Below, in pieces: positions 1 to 12,010 of a stretch of DNA of 64,000 bases. A program made the position numbers and the translations under genes. Location: assembly GCA_035235625.1 (NCBI GenBank), contig CP141146.1:21012501-21076500 (forward strand). Direction: 5' to 3'. This DNA is from Saururus chinensis. Lineage: Eukaryota; Streptophyta; Magnoliopsida; Piperales; Saururaceae. Every line of letters starts with the position of its first letter. The stretch's first letter is position 1. The notes under the pieces are model-generated. The model did not search any database, was not told where the DNA came from, and worked only from the letters and a program-made list of their open reading frames with translations.

Positions 1-294
1 AAATGATCCCAGCAGAAGTCTGGAGGGAGCTCGGGCGGGGACCCATAACATGTCCAGGTCTAGCCTGGATCAACAGTCCGGAAAGAAAAAGAGCAGGCAA
101 GAACATGAGCCATGTTTAGTACGTAATGAATCTAAGAGACCAATTGATCAGAACTGCGAATTGGGGAATTCCAAGGACTTGCCAGGTGCGGATGAAATGA
201 TATCCAATGGAATTGCTGCTGAGGAAGATGCTGCCTTCGGGGAAAACGTGGCCAGTAAGAGTTTCGACGGATCGGGAACACGGTGCCTATGCAG
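1..294 (+). CDS. Partial exon of an unrecognised gene, cut by the left window edge
   Basis: Frame 2 is open from the window edge to a possible splice donor at 295 (GCAG|GTTGGT). The peptide is hydrophilic and low in hydrophobic residues. It has a basic KKKSRQ patch, a NESKRPID stretch and an acidic AAEEDAAFGE stretch, as in a nuclear or disordered linker. An ATG lies at 50-52, but the frame stays open upstream of it, so an internal exon is as likely as a first exon. After the donor the sequence is AT-rich and stops appear in all frames before a copia LTR at about 485, which would then lie in an intron. I recognise no domain and assign no function. It could be a chance open frame, but the length and composition favour a real exon. 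Confidence 0.4.
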
Positions 295-484
295 GTTGGT
301 CTACTTACATCTCAAATTAATTAAATATTTTTAGCCATTCATAGTGGGCAATGCTCTGCATATATATCTTGTGTCATGTTTGTATCTTTGCTCAAAGGTT
401 ACTCACCCACTAGCTAAAAGGTGACTCACCCCACTCTTAAAAAATCCTAATCCATCTTTTTTAATTAGTATCTCACCTCATACA

Positions 485-1455
485 TGTCCTAAGGGTAGCG
501 TCAGCGGAAGCGTTGAGAGAACCCTTTAGTGGAGGTGTAAATTTTTTTATTTTTAATCCCCTCAAAGAAGATTAACATACAAATCAACAATACACACATA
601 CGTAACACAATGATATCTATAATATAATTAGTAATCAATCAATCAAACTTAATTGCAAGGGATAATCACATACTAACCTATTAAGGGGGCCGAACCCTAA
701 GGGTGTAACCTATGCACCCACAAGGAAAAGCACATCATTTTCAATATTAATTCAATTATAAAATAGGGGGATGTTAAATACCTCTTTGAAGAATTGATGA
801 ATGCAAACACCACAAACCATAGCACATAGAGGGGAATATATATTTCCTCAAGCGAAGTGTCATCTTGGCATGCACAAGCTATCAATCAACAACCTTCTTC
901 ACATTACTCGTGACCCGAGACGAGGGCCTAGTGTACCAAGGATGAGAGGAGGCTCCACCCTTCATCACCAAGCAAAGAGGCAAGGGGGAGGAGTGGTAGC
1001 TCAACCCAAGGAGAGGGGAGCCATGGCCAAGCCAAAGGGTGAGAGGGAGAGCGGACCGAGAGGGGAAAGAAGGGCTGGCCCTCTTCACACCAAAGAGAGA
1101 GGGGGCATGAGAGAAACCTTAAAGAGCGGGGGAGAGGGGGCTGCCCCCTTTTATACTTAGTGCATCCTTTTTTTTGTTGAGCTTAGAATCAAGACACAAC
1201 AAGTCTCTTCTAACTAGACTACCTTATTGTGTATCGTTAAAGGTTAAAGGTGTATGCATGAATGATTACCTATAATACATCTAGTATATATAAGTGAGTG
1301 TGTGCGTGTAACTTGGGCCCACCAAATGAGTATGGCAATGTGTTATAGGTCGTGGGTCCACCCCCACGTACCTATACCCCTTGAGCATGAACCGGTTCAC
1401 CGTAACTGGTTGCTATGGGACCAATATGGGGTTGATACCATAAATTGGTCTAACA
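485..1455 (-). repeat. Probable LTR of the minus-strand Ty1/copia element
   Basis: On the minus strand the block starts TGTTAGACC at 1455, directly after a purine tract (TAAGTGGGGGA), the usual layout of a polypurine tract and 3' LTR. It ends at TGTCC on the plus strand (485), giving TG...CA ends and about 970 bp. The TG/CA rule and the tract support the inner edge well; the outer edge is inferred. A partner 5' LTR was not found beyond 12010, so the element is incomplete or its other LTR has decayed. Open frames inside this block (for example 801-1160) are low-complexity and do not look like genes. Confidence 0.5.
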
Positions 1456-1600
1456 TCCCCCACTTATAGGTTAAGTAATCGTATTAGTTCAATAAGTACT
1501 AACATCTAGTTCTGTTGCAACTCTAAACTATGAGTGTATTATACAAACAAATTTGTAGGTAAGGCCTTAGTTAACGAATCCACCAATGTACATCTCATAC
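1456..1600 (-). pseudogene. Ty1/copia 3' tail: end of pol and polypurine tract
   Basis: The minus strand reads a short degenerate peptide resembling the end of a copia RNase H region (…MYIGGFVN then TYKF), followed by the purine tract that precedes the LTR at 1455. It is separated from the rest of the copia pol remnant (10647-12010) by the LTR-like insertion 1601-10646. The bases flanking that insertion are CATAC (1596-1600) and CAGAC (10647-10651), a likely target duplication with one change, so both pieces belong to one older element. Confidence 0.5.
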
Positions 1601-2154
1601 TATCACGCCCCGGATTTTTAAAAGCCCTTTTAAATAGCACGAACAATAAGTCACGAGAAAGTTTTTATTTTTCTTTCTTAAATACAAAACAAACCATTCG
1701 ATTAAATATCTAGGTAATGATAACTGGGGTTCACAAATATGAATATCAAATTATATGATATTATTACACATTTCAAAATTCAATAAGAACAACTCATCCA
1801 TTTAAGTACAAATCCATCATCCATCTGTAAATAAATAACTAAGTTGACTCTCATGCCAAAGATACACTACGTACCATAATTGCAGAAACGAGGAACTTCA
1901 TCTTGTGCTCACTTCCTGGTCTCACTTGTTGTCACCTAGACAATCTGCAACCAACCAAACCAAACAACCACAACAATAACAATGTAACATCTCCGCCTTC
2001 AGGAGAAGAGCTTCCAAAGGGGAAAAATGTTTTATTAATATTTTTCGGTTCGGGCAAACATCACCCGATGCTACTTGCCTACATACACATTAGACAACAT
2101 TTCTAATGTTTCCAACAAGATCGGATCTAGATGTAGTTCTGCCTAGAAACTATA

Positions 2155-2495
2155 TGATGTGTCCGATGTGGGCACAATCGGTACCCAAGAGTTCTACCAG
2201 GGAAAGGGAAGGAAGAGGGAAGAAAGGGAAGAATAATTAGTGTCTTCTATTGCATAACCCGAACTAGGGAGGGAGACGACCCTCTTATGGGGAGTCGCGC
2301 CCTCCTACATTGGGAAATGTGCCGCTAGTGGGCTCGGCTATCTCGTGGTCCACTAGCACGCCTATCAAAGTTCAATAACCAAATACAAATGCAAATCATC
2401 CACTAACATAAGGGAAACTAGCCTAATGTACTGAAATAAAGATAATAATATACTGAAATAAGGTTAAATGACGAATCGTGTGAATGTGCACAACA
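2155..2495 (-). repeat. 3' LTR of the gypsy chromovirus
   Basis: It aligns end to end with 7208-7549 with scattered differences, many of them transitions (for example gtgtccgatgtggg versus gtgcccgatgtagg). On the plus strand it starts TGATGTGTCC and ends GCACAACA. A purine-rich GGTGGAG tract precedes it on the coding strand. CTATA at 2150-2154 is the left target duplication. Confidence 0.9.
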
Positions 2496-2526
2496 CTCCA
2501 CCATGCTTCCGCTACTCGCCTTGACC

Positions 2527-5500
2527 TCAAGGCGGCCAAGCTGGGTAGCGATATATGAATTCATCCTCAGGCATCCACATGGCATCCTCAAGTGATTGTC
2601 CCTGCCAAGAAATTAGAACCTACGTAATAATGCAACCTGAGTGGCGAACCCGGCGCTTATCGAGCATTGAGGCAGGAATCGGGTCGGAGGAAGTAACCGG
2701 GACCATCAGGGGTGGTGGTGGAGCATCTGTAGCCAATGACATGTTGCCTATGCAGTGGTGCAGCCTGGAGACATGAAAGACATGGTGGACCGTGGAACCA
2801 AGCGGCAGGGCAAGGCGGTAAGCCACCGGACCAATACGCTCCACCACAGCATATGGCCATGGAAACGGGGGGTGAGCTTGGAGTGCTCGGGCTGAAATAA
2901 AGAGGTCTGGTGCTGAGGAAGAACAGAGACATAAACCAAGTCACCCACCGCAAACTCCTTATCGGTGTGACAACCATCATAGAGCTGCTTTATCCTGTTC
3001 TGAGAGGAGGACAAGTTCTCCTTGAGTTGACGGAGGACCTCGTCCCGTGTCTGAAGGATATAATCCACCTCAGCCACAGAGGAGCGATGAGGAACATGCG
3101 ATAACACCATCAGGGCTAGTCGTCCATAAAGCACCTCAAAGGGAGTAAAACCGGCATGAGTGTGATAGACAGTGTTATATGACCACTCCGCCCAGGTAAG
3201 GAGTTGAAGTCATCGGCGTGGCTGAGACATAGTGAAACATCAAAGGTACTGCTCTAAGCATTGGTTTACAACTTTCGTTTGGCCATCCGTCTGAGGGTGA
3301 TAAGCGGTGCTCATGTGAAGAGAAGTGCCTTGTAAGGTGAAGAATTCTTACCAAAATTGAGATATGAAAATCTAGGCTCAATTAGAGACAATGATACGAG
3401 GCATGCCATGGAGTTTGGCCACCTCCCGAACACAGAGTTCCGCCATGGACTTGGCGGTGAATGGGTGTCCCAGAGCACAAAAATGAGCGTACTTGGATAG
3501 CAAGTCCACCACCACCATAACTACTGACTTGCCCTGCACCAAGGGCAAGGCCTCCACGAAATCAATCGAGACGTCATCCCAAACCTTAGCGGGAATAGGC
3601 AAGGGCTGCAGCAAACCTGCAGGAGATGTCGTGGTGGCCTTAGCTCTCTGACAGACATCACAAGCAACCACATACTCCTAGACGTCCCTTCGAAGACCCT
3701 GCCATATAAAGCTCTGGCTCACCTGCTTATAAGTGCAGAAGGCTCCCTCATGACCAGCCACGAGAGTGTCATGGAAGTGGGAAAGGATGCTCCTATGAAG
3801 ATCAGCAACATCTGGTACCCATAGACAGTCCTTCCAAAAGAGAATGGCATCCTTCCATGCAAAGAATGGACGAGCAGCTGGGTTGGCCTGGAGAGCGGTA
3901 ATAAGGGTTTGCGTATGAGAATCACCACTATAGGACTGCCTTAGCTCATCAACGAAGGGAAAAGAGAGAGTAGAAAGGGCCAAGCACTATCCCGGAGTAG
4001 AACTGCGAGAGAGGGCGTTGGCCACTGTGTTTTCGAACTCTTTCTTGTACATGACCTCATAGTCATAACCAAGTAACTTACTGACCCACCGCTGCTGAGA
4101 CAGAGTGGACACCCGCTACTCGAGGAAATACTTCAGGGGCTGGTGGTCAGTACGGATCAAGAAATGGCAGCCAAGTAGGTATGGACGCCACTTATCGACT
4201 GTGATGACAATAGCCAACATCTCCTTCTCATACACAAATAGGGACAGAGAGTGACGAACTAGAGCCTTGCTGGAGTAGGCAATGGAGCGCTCGTCCTGTA
4301 CCAAAACAGCCCCGAGTCTCGTATCCAAAGCATCGGTCTCCACCACAAAGGGCCAGCTGAAACCGGGTAATATAAGAATAGGGGCCGATGTCATAGCCCA
4401 CTTCAGCTTGTTAAACGCTGCCTGGGCAACCTCATTCCAACCGAAGGCCCCCTTTTTAAGAAGCTCTGTAATGGGCCGAGCAATCTCCCCATACCGGCTG
4501 ATGAACCGTCTATAGTAGCCAGTGAGGCCAATAAAACCCCACAACGCCCGTACACAAGTAGGTTGCGGCCAAGAGAGCATGGCGGCCACCTTGGACATGT
4601 TAGTAGCAATGTCGTACCGTGAGATAATATGGCCCATGTAATCCACCTACGGGCTGCCAAAGGAACACTTTGAACGCTTAATGAATGAAGAGTTAGCTCT
4701 CATAATAGAAAAAACAGACCTGAGATGCTCCAAGTGCTCCTCCCATGACTGAATGTAAACAAGAATGTCGTCAAAGAAGACCAATGTATAGCGGCGGAGG
4801 AACGGCTTGAAGAGGTCGTTCATGAGGCATTGGAATGTGGAGAGGGCATTGGTCAGCCCAAATGGCATGACGAGGAACTCAACATGGCTGTCATGAGTCT
4901 AGAAGGTTGTCTTGTGCACATCGGCAAGCTACACCTAGATCTGATGATAACCCGAACGAAGGTCGAGTTTACTGAAGACCATGGCACCGGACAGCTCATC
5001 CAACAACTTCTTGATCGCCGGAATAGGGTATTTGTCTTTGACAGTGATAGCATTCAGGGCGCAATAGTCGACACAGACTCGCCATGTACCATCTTTCTTC
5101 CGAACCAGCTGCACCGGAGAAGAATAGGAGCTGGTGCTAGGCCGGATGATTTCGGACTGGAGCATGTCAGCCACGAGATGCTCTATCTCCGACTTCTGAA
5201 TATGAGGATACCTGTAAGTGCGGACATTGGCCAGTGCCGCCCCTGGAATGATCTGAATATGGTGGTCTTGAGGCCGCATGGGGGGAAGCCCAGATGGTTT
5301 GGCAAAGACATCCTAGTGGGCATCCAATAACTCCATAAGATCCGGGGGTGGCTCCTCTTGAGTCACCTTGACTGTCGCTCACTATTGCAAGAGAAACCCT
5401 TGGGGTGCAAACCGGAAGAAGGACCCCACGGACTAGGCTGAGAGCAGGGTACCTGGCCGGGAGCCCTCGATTCGAACCCACTGTTTGTGAACTTCAAAGT

Positions 5501-5929
5501 CCATAACCATGTCCTTGAAGTTCCAAATCACGTCGCCTAGCTCCTGCAACCACTGAACACCTAACACCACATCCGCCTCCTTTGTCGGAAGAAGGAATAG
5601 GTCGGTGATGAAGGTGTGGCCCTGAATAGAGAGGGCAGCTTGAGCACAGACGCCCGAACTCTGGAGGTGCTTCCCATCATCGTCAACACATCGAAGGGCT
5701 TCGAGTCAAACACAAAGCAGCCAAGATGCTGTGCCACCTTATCATTAATGAAATTGTGGGTGGATCCACTTTCAATCAAGATGGCCACCTGTTGCCGCTT
5801 CAAATGGCCTTGAATGCGCATCATGCAGGGAGTAAATGCCCCTGAGAATGCATGGACAGAAATCTCGGGCTGCACATCGTCATAGTGTGGTGCATCAGCC
5901 CTGTCTTCTACACACTCCTCCTCAACCTC
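2527..5929 (-). pseudogene. pol of the chromovirus: PR, RT, RNase H, integrase, chromodomain
   Basis: Domains in order: aspartic protease near 5770-5830 (motif reads IESGSTHNF, so the usual catalytic Asp is Glu); linker with LGVQWL near 5555; reverse transcriptase 4650-5310 ([13 protein letters not shown], then FFDDILVY with the DD intact); RNase H 4116-4646 (VVETDALDTRLGAVL); integrase zinc finger 3650-3990 (His-His then CDVCQ); integrase core 3175-3640 (SIDFVEALP, with the second Asp read as Asn in IVSN); C-terminal region 2750-2850 (GPVAYRLALP, HVSRL); chromodomain 2527-2625 (SWQGQSLEDAMW). TAG stops lie at 2620, 3372, 3678, 3987, 4116, 4647, 4899, 4929, 4935, 5313, 5382 and 5433, with TGA at 3378 and 5379. 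Frameshifts are visible near 5640 and within 3175-3380. The final stop is at 2527. Confidence 0.9.
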
Positions 5930-7177
5930 CTCCACAAGGAGGCTTCCCTTGACGGCATAGCATTGTCCCAGAACAAACTTCTCGTCGCAACGAAAACAGA
6001 GTCCTTTGGACTGCCGCTCCTCCGTCTGTGTCGGCGTTAGATGACGAACAATCTGGCCGGTGGGAATGGATGGTTGGCTAGTTAGGCCTGGGGGTGGAAT
6101 GGGGGGCTGACCTGCAAGGGGGCTAACCAGACCACTGGGACATGGATAGGTGCCCAACAGAACCCCCTTCCGCTGTCGAGCCAACTTCTCTTCCTCTATG
6201 CGTGCATGTCGCACCACATTTCTCATGCTAGAGCAGGGAAAGTGGCGCATCTCCTCTGAAATCTCTGGCTTGAGCCCTCTCTTGAACGTGCCCACCAAGG
6301 CGGTCACCGGCTAGTCTGGAAGACGGTTGGCCACCTTCATGAACTCTGTGTAATAGGCCCGGACAATGGTGGTTTGGCGCAGTATTGAAAGCATCTCATT
6401 GAAATCCTAAAACTAGTTCGTGCCAAACTAGATGCACAACTTATCGGAGAAGACAGCCCAAGTCGGGTAGCGCACCTCCTTTTCGAAACTCTGGAACCAG
6501 ATGGAAGCATCTCCGTCGAGGTGGAAGGCCGCTATGTGCAGTCGTTCAACCTTTGAATGTGTTCCTTGGTAGGTGAAAAACTTCTCCGCCTTGTACAACC
6601 ATTCTACTAGGTCGTCATCCCTATTGTAATGTGGGAATTGGAGGCAGGCCAAACGAGGTTCAGCCCCTCCTCGTGGTCCACCGCGGGGACCCGGCTACTC
6701 CTCCTAGTCTTCCTCCATCTCCAGAAATAGGTTTCTAGGAGGCGGCATGACTGGGACATTTTCCCGAACACCTGGCATACCTCGCATATCCCAGGCCTGG
6801 TGCCTACCATCCATAGCTGGTTCGAACATGCCAAAGCGCACCGAGCCTTGGGAAACTCTCATGCTGCTATCTGCTGGTGCTGGAGGGCCAGGGACAATCG
6901 GTTTGGGAGGCTGTGACAGTTCTCCCCTCTATAGGATAGCAGGGGGCAACCCGAGCAGGAGAAGCGCTGCACGCTCAGCCTGCAACTGCACAATCGCCAA
7001 GCCCAGTGCCTCCACCTTGGACACACCCACGCTCAAGGTTTTTAGTGCCACCATGATCTCTGTTAGAGTGGGTTCACTGGCTATTGCGGACATGGCCTTC
7101 AGACTGTCCACTGAGGTGAGAGCCTCCTTCTCCGAAAGAACCTCAGGGGCTGCGGCAGCTTGCTTGCCTCGTGCCAT
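5930..7177 (-). pseudogene. gag of the chromovirus, broken
   Basis: The ATG at 7177 follows the primer site by about 20 bases and starts MARGKQAAAAPEV. A helical N-terminal part is followed by the retrotransposon gag core (6430-6660, with FPHYNRDDDLVEWLYKAEKFF and YQGT). After it come the tail of the capsid region (about 6240-6310) and a zinc knuckle remnant (CFRCDEKF, near 5990). The frame is stopped by TAG at 6311, 6407, 6413, 6428, 6695 and 6704. Gag would form the virus-like particle of the element; this copy cannot. Confidence 0.8.
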
Positions 7178-7194
7178 GTCTGGGAATAGTAAGA

Positions 7195-7206
7195 GCTCTG
7201 ATACCA
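7195..7206 (-). other. Primer binding site for initiator tRNA-Met
   Basis: The minus strand reads TGGTATCAGAGC one base inside the 5' LTR. This is the standard tRNA-iMet primer site of plant LTR retrotransposons and fixes the element's orientation. Confidence 0.92.
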
Positions 7207-7207
7207 A

Positions 7208-7549
7208 TTATGTGCCCGATGTAGGCACAATCGGTACCCAAGAGTTCTACGCAGGGAAAGGAAAGGAAGATGGAAGAAAGGGAAGAATAATTAGAGTCTT
7301 CTATTGCATAACCCGAACCAGGGAGGGAGACGACCCTCTTATGGGGAGTCGCCCCTTCCTACATTGGGAAATGTGCTGCTAGTGGGCTCGGCTATCCCGT
7401 GGTCCACTAGTGCGCATATCAAAGTTCAATAACCAAATACAAATGCAAATTATCCACTAACATAAGGGAAACTAGCCTAATGTACCAAAATAAAGATAAT
7501 AATGTATTGAAATAAGGATAAATGAGGAATCGTGTGAACATGCACAACG
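7208..7549 (-). repeat. 5' LTR of the gypsy chromovirus
   Basis: Direct repeat of 2155-2495. The terminal dinucleotides are mutated (TT at 7208 and CG at 7548-7549, read on plus), where the partner copy keeps TG and CA. CTATA at 7550-7554 is the right target duplication. Confidence 0.9.
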
Positions 7550-10500
7550 CTATACTATCCTAAGAAGCATAACATCACACATGTAATGCTTAAGTATTTT
7601 CAACCTACATTTTATCTATGTCCTTTCATCGTTCCACTTGTCTAATTAAACAAGCAATATCAAACAATGTTATTAAATATCTTACAACCCTTGTTCACGC
7701 TCAAAGATAATTTGACTATTGAAGAAATCTCCAGACATAGGACTCCAATGTTGGAGTAGACTGCTTAACAACAGCTGGACCCAAATCCCAAGGGTTCTCA
7801 ATAACCTGCCACGAATCTAGAGAAGAGGATCTCAACTGTGCTCATGGACACAGATTGGCAAGAAGCAAAAGCCTTCCATGATGCTCATACAACTCCTCTT
7901 TTCGTACGTACTATATTGTCCTAGGAAGACCTGTGAGAGACCCGCGGTAAAGACCTTTTGGTCAATACCTAAACCGTCGTGGCGATGAAGAAGCGTATCA
8001 TAATCTCTACCATTCCCCAACTCTGGGAAAAAAAATCTTCTAAGACATTACTAATGTGTCCATAAAAGTCTCAAGTCCTTATGACCATTGACTCCCCCAA
8101 CATCTGAAACTTAAACTCGATTATGATCATCCAGTCAAGTATTTACCCAACAACTTGGGTCCTCTTCACATCATAAATCGGCCGAATAAATAGCTCATCC
8201 ATTGAGCTATGACTTAAAGAACATCCCATAAACACCCTCGGTTCATTAACAAAGGTAAAATTCTATGTTAGGGCCCCATTCACTCCATTCATAGGTCCCA
8301 AACCCTATTGAGGATATTTTAATCTTTATCCTGATTAGATGTTCTCCCCCCAATCCAACGGCTACCCATGTCTCTTGATTAAACTTAATTAATCTTAAGT
8401 TACCAATATAAATTAAAGCATCATAAATAAAAGCATGAATCCAATTAAGTAACATAAATAACATGCAGTCACACAAGTGCATAATAATAAACAGAGGCCC
8501 ATTGCATTCATTTACAGGGCTAGGGCCCAGTGAATTCAAGCCTGATAATGTAGATAACTCTAACGTATCACACAAGTTATGTATATAATACTCTAGTTGA
8601 TCGATGCATTGGGTTGCAGACACGTGTAATTCGTTACCTTAAACCCTAAGAATTATGGTCATTCCCCTTGTTTTTCATGACACTGTGACCTTTCAAGGCC
8701 TTCATGTCAATTACAAGTCACACCCCTTCCTTTTGAAGTCGTTTAATGTCAATTTAGGATACCCTAACACTTGGTTATCTAAGTTACACGATTCTGCGAA
8801 AATGGGATATATTACCCCTAAAGGCATTAGGGTAAATTTACCACCAGAGGTAAGGTACCCTCCCTTAGGTTATTCTAGTCATCTCACTTCCAATCTATTG
8901 ATTTAGAGTCATTGCCTTTTCCCAAGGCTGCACTCTCAAATCAACTCGCACTTCCATTCACACAAATGCGAGCGGTCTGCTCATAAGGGTGTTTCTGCTA
9001 TTTTGTTCAAAGTCTTCCTGAAGTCTAATGGGTCCAAAATTTGGCTCCAGGGTACTACTTGACCTTATGGACTCGGTGTAATTTTTTTGGCATGTGACGG
9101 GGTTGTAAACCCCTTGAACCGACCTTGGTTGACTTAAAGGTTTATGATTAATCCTAGGGGCAAAATAGTTAATTTACCACTCATTGGAATTTTTCCTCAC
9201 TAAGTGATTCAGCCTATATTTATTTTACCCATTAAACTCTAACTGTGAATTTTCCCAATTTTTAAGATTACTCATAGGCCACTGAACCGGAGCCCCTAAA
9301 TCAGGTAAATGGTTTTCACATGGCAATTTAACTACAAGGGGTAAAAGGATCATTTTATAGTCTCTGGGATTTTTTCTGTGTTTGAAACTTTGTTTAAATA
9401 CTCCCACACCTCTCAAGATTCATGATTAATTTTCTAGAATTTTATTTGACATTTTTAGCCCCTTGAACCAGACCGGTTCACTACCCTTCTATATTTTTTT
9501 AATTTTTTTTTGAACCCGCACTGGTTTGGGTCAATGACCCTCAACGCGGGTTGTCTTCCCCACGTCTGGCCAGAGACGGAAATGCCTCTGGCAGTGCCGC
9601 TACTGGCTGCCATAGTGGGGTAGTGGCCAGGGCCATGGGATCGCTATCACGTGGCGATTCCGACTGCCCTGGCTTAGCTACTGCCCGATGGCTGGGTGGG
9701 GCGAGAAAGCGCCTTTATTTTTCTTTTCCTTTTTTTTTAACCACCGGAGAAGCCACAATGACAGGACGCTACGGCCGGCCAATGGGTCGGGCTTGACCAG
9801 ATCACCATTGTTCAACGATTTTGGCTGCCCATGTCCCTCCGGCTGGGAGCTACGCCGCGCTGCGCCGCCGCAATGTTCTCTTTTTTTTGTTTCTCTGCGA
9901 TGATCCGGTGGCCTACACAGCGGCAGCCGAATATGCCGCTGCCAAGGCCGTCAGTGCCAAGGCCAATGTGGCCAGAGCCAGGGCTAGTATGGCCCCTGTC
10001 CTACGACGAGTCCGGCGACAAAAAATTAAATTACTGTTCACGTAAATTAAGTGAATAGTGTTTTGCATAAATCACTATTTCCATTAAAATTAGCTAACAA
10101 AATCCCACTAATCTCGATTCGAAATCCTACCTCAATGGCCGAGTTGTCTCGATCGACCGCCGCCGAAGCCTTGCCGGAAAATTCCCTTGACGGCTCCTCA
10201 TTCCCTTCACAGTCTCCAAAGCTCCCCCCTAAGGGCCCTAATTATCTATTTATAAGCATAGAGATTAAGAACCCTATTCTCTCTAGGAGTTGAGCCAAAA
10301 CTCCCCCCAATTAGGCCACTTAATTAGGCCTTTAAAATATAATTTCGAAATATTAATTAATCGGGCCCATAAAATGACTTAAATGGCCAATTTATGAGTC
10401 CAATTCGGGTAAATGAGCCCTACAAGTTATAATCAACTTTGAACGGTCGTATCTCACTCATCTGAACTCCGATTTATGCGTTCTTGGTAAGTTTCGAAGC

Positions 10501-10646
10501 TCTTTCAGTCTACTTTCCATCCATGTAAGTTTTAACTGCCAAATCCAGCCTATGATCAAGTTATTCGTATGAGAAGGTCAAGGGGTCCTATACCCTAATT
10601 TCCCCGTGGTTGACTTCGAGAATTTAAAAAATTCCCAAACATTACA

Positions 10647-12010
10647 CAGACGTAGGAAGATGATTGAGTGTCAACTTTCCTTTCTGTAGCATGTCTAAGG
10701 TAAAGTAGCATTGTACCTCAATACACTTACCTTTGGTACTAATCTCCCCATTATTCAGTATTGACATGGTGGCTAGATCATCATAATACATCTGGACTAG
10801 AGAATCATAATAGTCTTCTAGCCCTAGCTTAGCTAAAAATTCATCAATCCATACTACTTATGAAGCTACCAAACTATATGCCTAGAATTAAACTTTCACG
10901 GTGGACTTAGCAATACTGTTTTATTTCTAATTTGCCCATGTTATGGTCCTCCTCAAAATATAAAGACATAACCAATAGTAGATTTCTTATCACATGGGTC
11001 CCCTGCATAGTTTGAATCATTATACTTAGCTAATAATAGACACTCAGCCTTATATGTTAGGCCTATACGCTTAGTGACTAGTAGGTACATGATCAACCAC
11101 TTTATAGTTTGCTAGTGTTGCATTCTTGGGTCAGTTTGGTATTCGTTCAACAAACTTATAATGAAGCTTAAATCAGGTCGAGCATAAGTCATAACATATA
11201 TCAAGCTGCTAATAGGCTGTGCATATGATGCTAACTTTATTTTAAGCCTTTCTTCGCTACTTAAGTGTGTCATTCTTTTAGAAAGAGTTATACCCTTATA
11301 AAGAGGGGATTCAATGGTCTTCCAACTAATGACACTAAGCTAAAACGCTTTCAATGTATGCTTATTGAGATATACTAAGCTTACAAATTTTTTATCTTTG
11401 TCAATCTTCATCCCTAAGATGTAAGAAGCCTCACCTATGTCTTTCATCTCAAATTAGGTGTTAAACTACTCCTTTAGACTGACAATTAGGATTATGTTAT
11501 TTCCTATTAATAGGATATCATCAATATAAAAAGAGAGAGAGAGAGAGCGAGAGCAATATAAATCTGCATTTATCCTCAAGGAGTAGACACAATGATCATA
11601 ATTATTTGTTATGAACTCGTACTTACTAATTACCTTGTAAAAAGTGGAATATCATTGCCTATGAGACTATTTAAGATTATACATAGAATTTATGAGTTTG
11701 CAAACCTTGCATTCCTCCCTAGGAACAACAATGTCTTCAGGTTGTTTTATGTAAATCTCATCCTCTAAATCACTTTTAGGAAGACACTATTTACATTTAT
11801 ATGTTGCAACTCTACATCTAACTGAGACACTATAGTTAGCAGACATACGATAGATGTAAATCTAGTCACAGATGAGTAGGTTCTTCAACGTCAATGCCTC
11901 TGACTTGAGTGAAACCTTTAAATATTAGCCCTGTCTTATATTTATCTATAAAGTCATCTGCCTTTAGATGTAAATCCGCACTATCTATGAAGTTGTAGCT
12001 TATCATATTG
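10647..12010 (-). pseudogene. Ty1/copia reverse transcriptase and RNase H remnant
   Basis: Minus-strand reading in changing frames gives copia hallmarks: KGFTQVRGIDVEE near 11920, DILLIGNNIILI near 11515, MKDIGEASYILGMKID near 11430, IYVMTYARPDLS near 11190, TIKWLMYLL near 11100, and a YNDSNYAGDP(C)DKKSTIGYVF RNase H block near 10950. Order and motifs match the C-terminal half of copia pol. Stops and frameshifts are scattered throughout. It joins the copia tail at 1456-1600 across the nested LTR-B insertion. Gag, protease and integrase parts are not visible to the right. Confidence 0.8.

Larger units (their letters stand above)
2155..7549 (-). mobile_element. Ty3/gypsy chromovirus, complete structure, inactivated
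   Basis: Two LTRs of about 341 bp (2155-2495 and 7208-7549) enclose gag and pol in minus orientation. The order is protease, reverse transcriptase, RNase H, integrase, chromodomain, which defines Ty3/gypsy chromoviruses. The primer site next to the right-hand LTR matches the initiator tRNA-Met consensus. CTATA flanks both sides (2150-2154 and 7550-7554), and the sequence outside rejoins a copy of the host repeat seen intact near 29880. The coding region carries many in-frame stops, nearly all TAG, plus several frameshifts, so it cannot make a full polyprotein. It inserted into the family-B LTR repeat after that repeat was in place. Confidence 0.92.
1601..10646 (-). mobile_element. Large non-coding LTR-like repeat (family B, copy 1), interrupted by a gypsy element
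   Basis: On the minus strand it begins TGTAATGTTTGGG at 10646 and ends in GGGGCGTGATA at 1601. Without the nested gypsy element it is about 3.65 kb. The part near 1601-2150 matches 29321-29900, and the part near 10320-10640 matches 32080-32448 and, inverted, 60960-61200. Shared landmarks are the 'ggggttcacaaata' block, the 'caagatcggatctagatg' block and the 'gaactccgatttatgcg' block. It has an AT-rich half and a GC-rich core (about 9540-10020) with no conserved protein. Likely flank duplication is CATAC/CAGAC. This looks like a solo LTR of a Ty3/gypsy or LARD-type element. The stretch 7555-10646 holds only this repeat; small open frames there are not genes. Confidence 0.6.

Noticed and set aside
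5561..6307. Stop at 5561 as one of the TAG mutations in the gypsy frame
   Set aside because: A frameshift near 5640 precedes it. In the correct frame the linker (LGVQWL) reads through, so this TAG was not counted.
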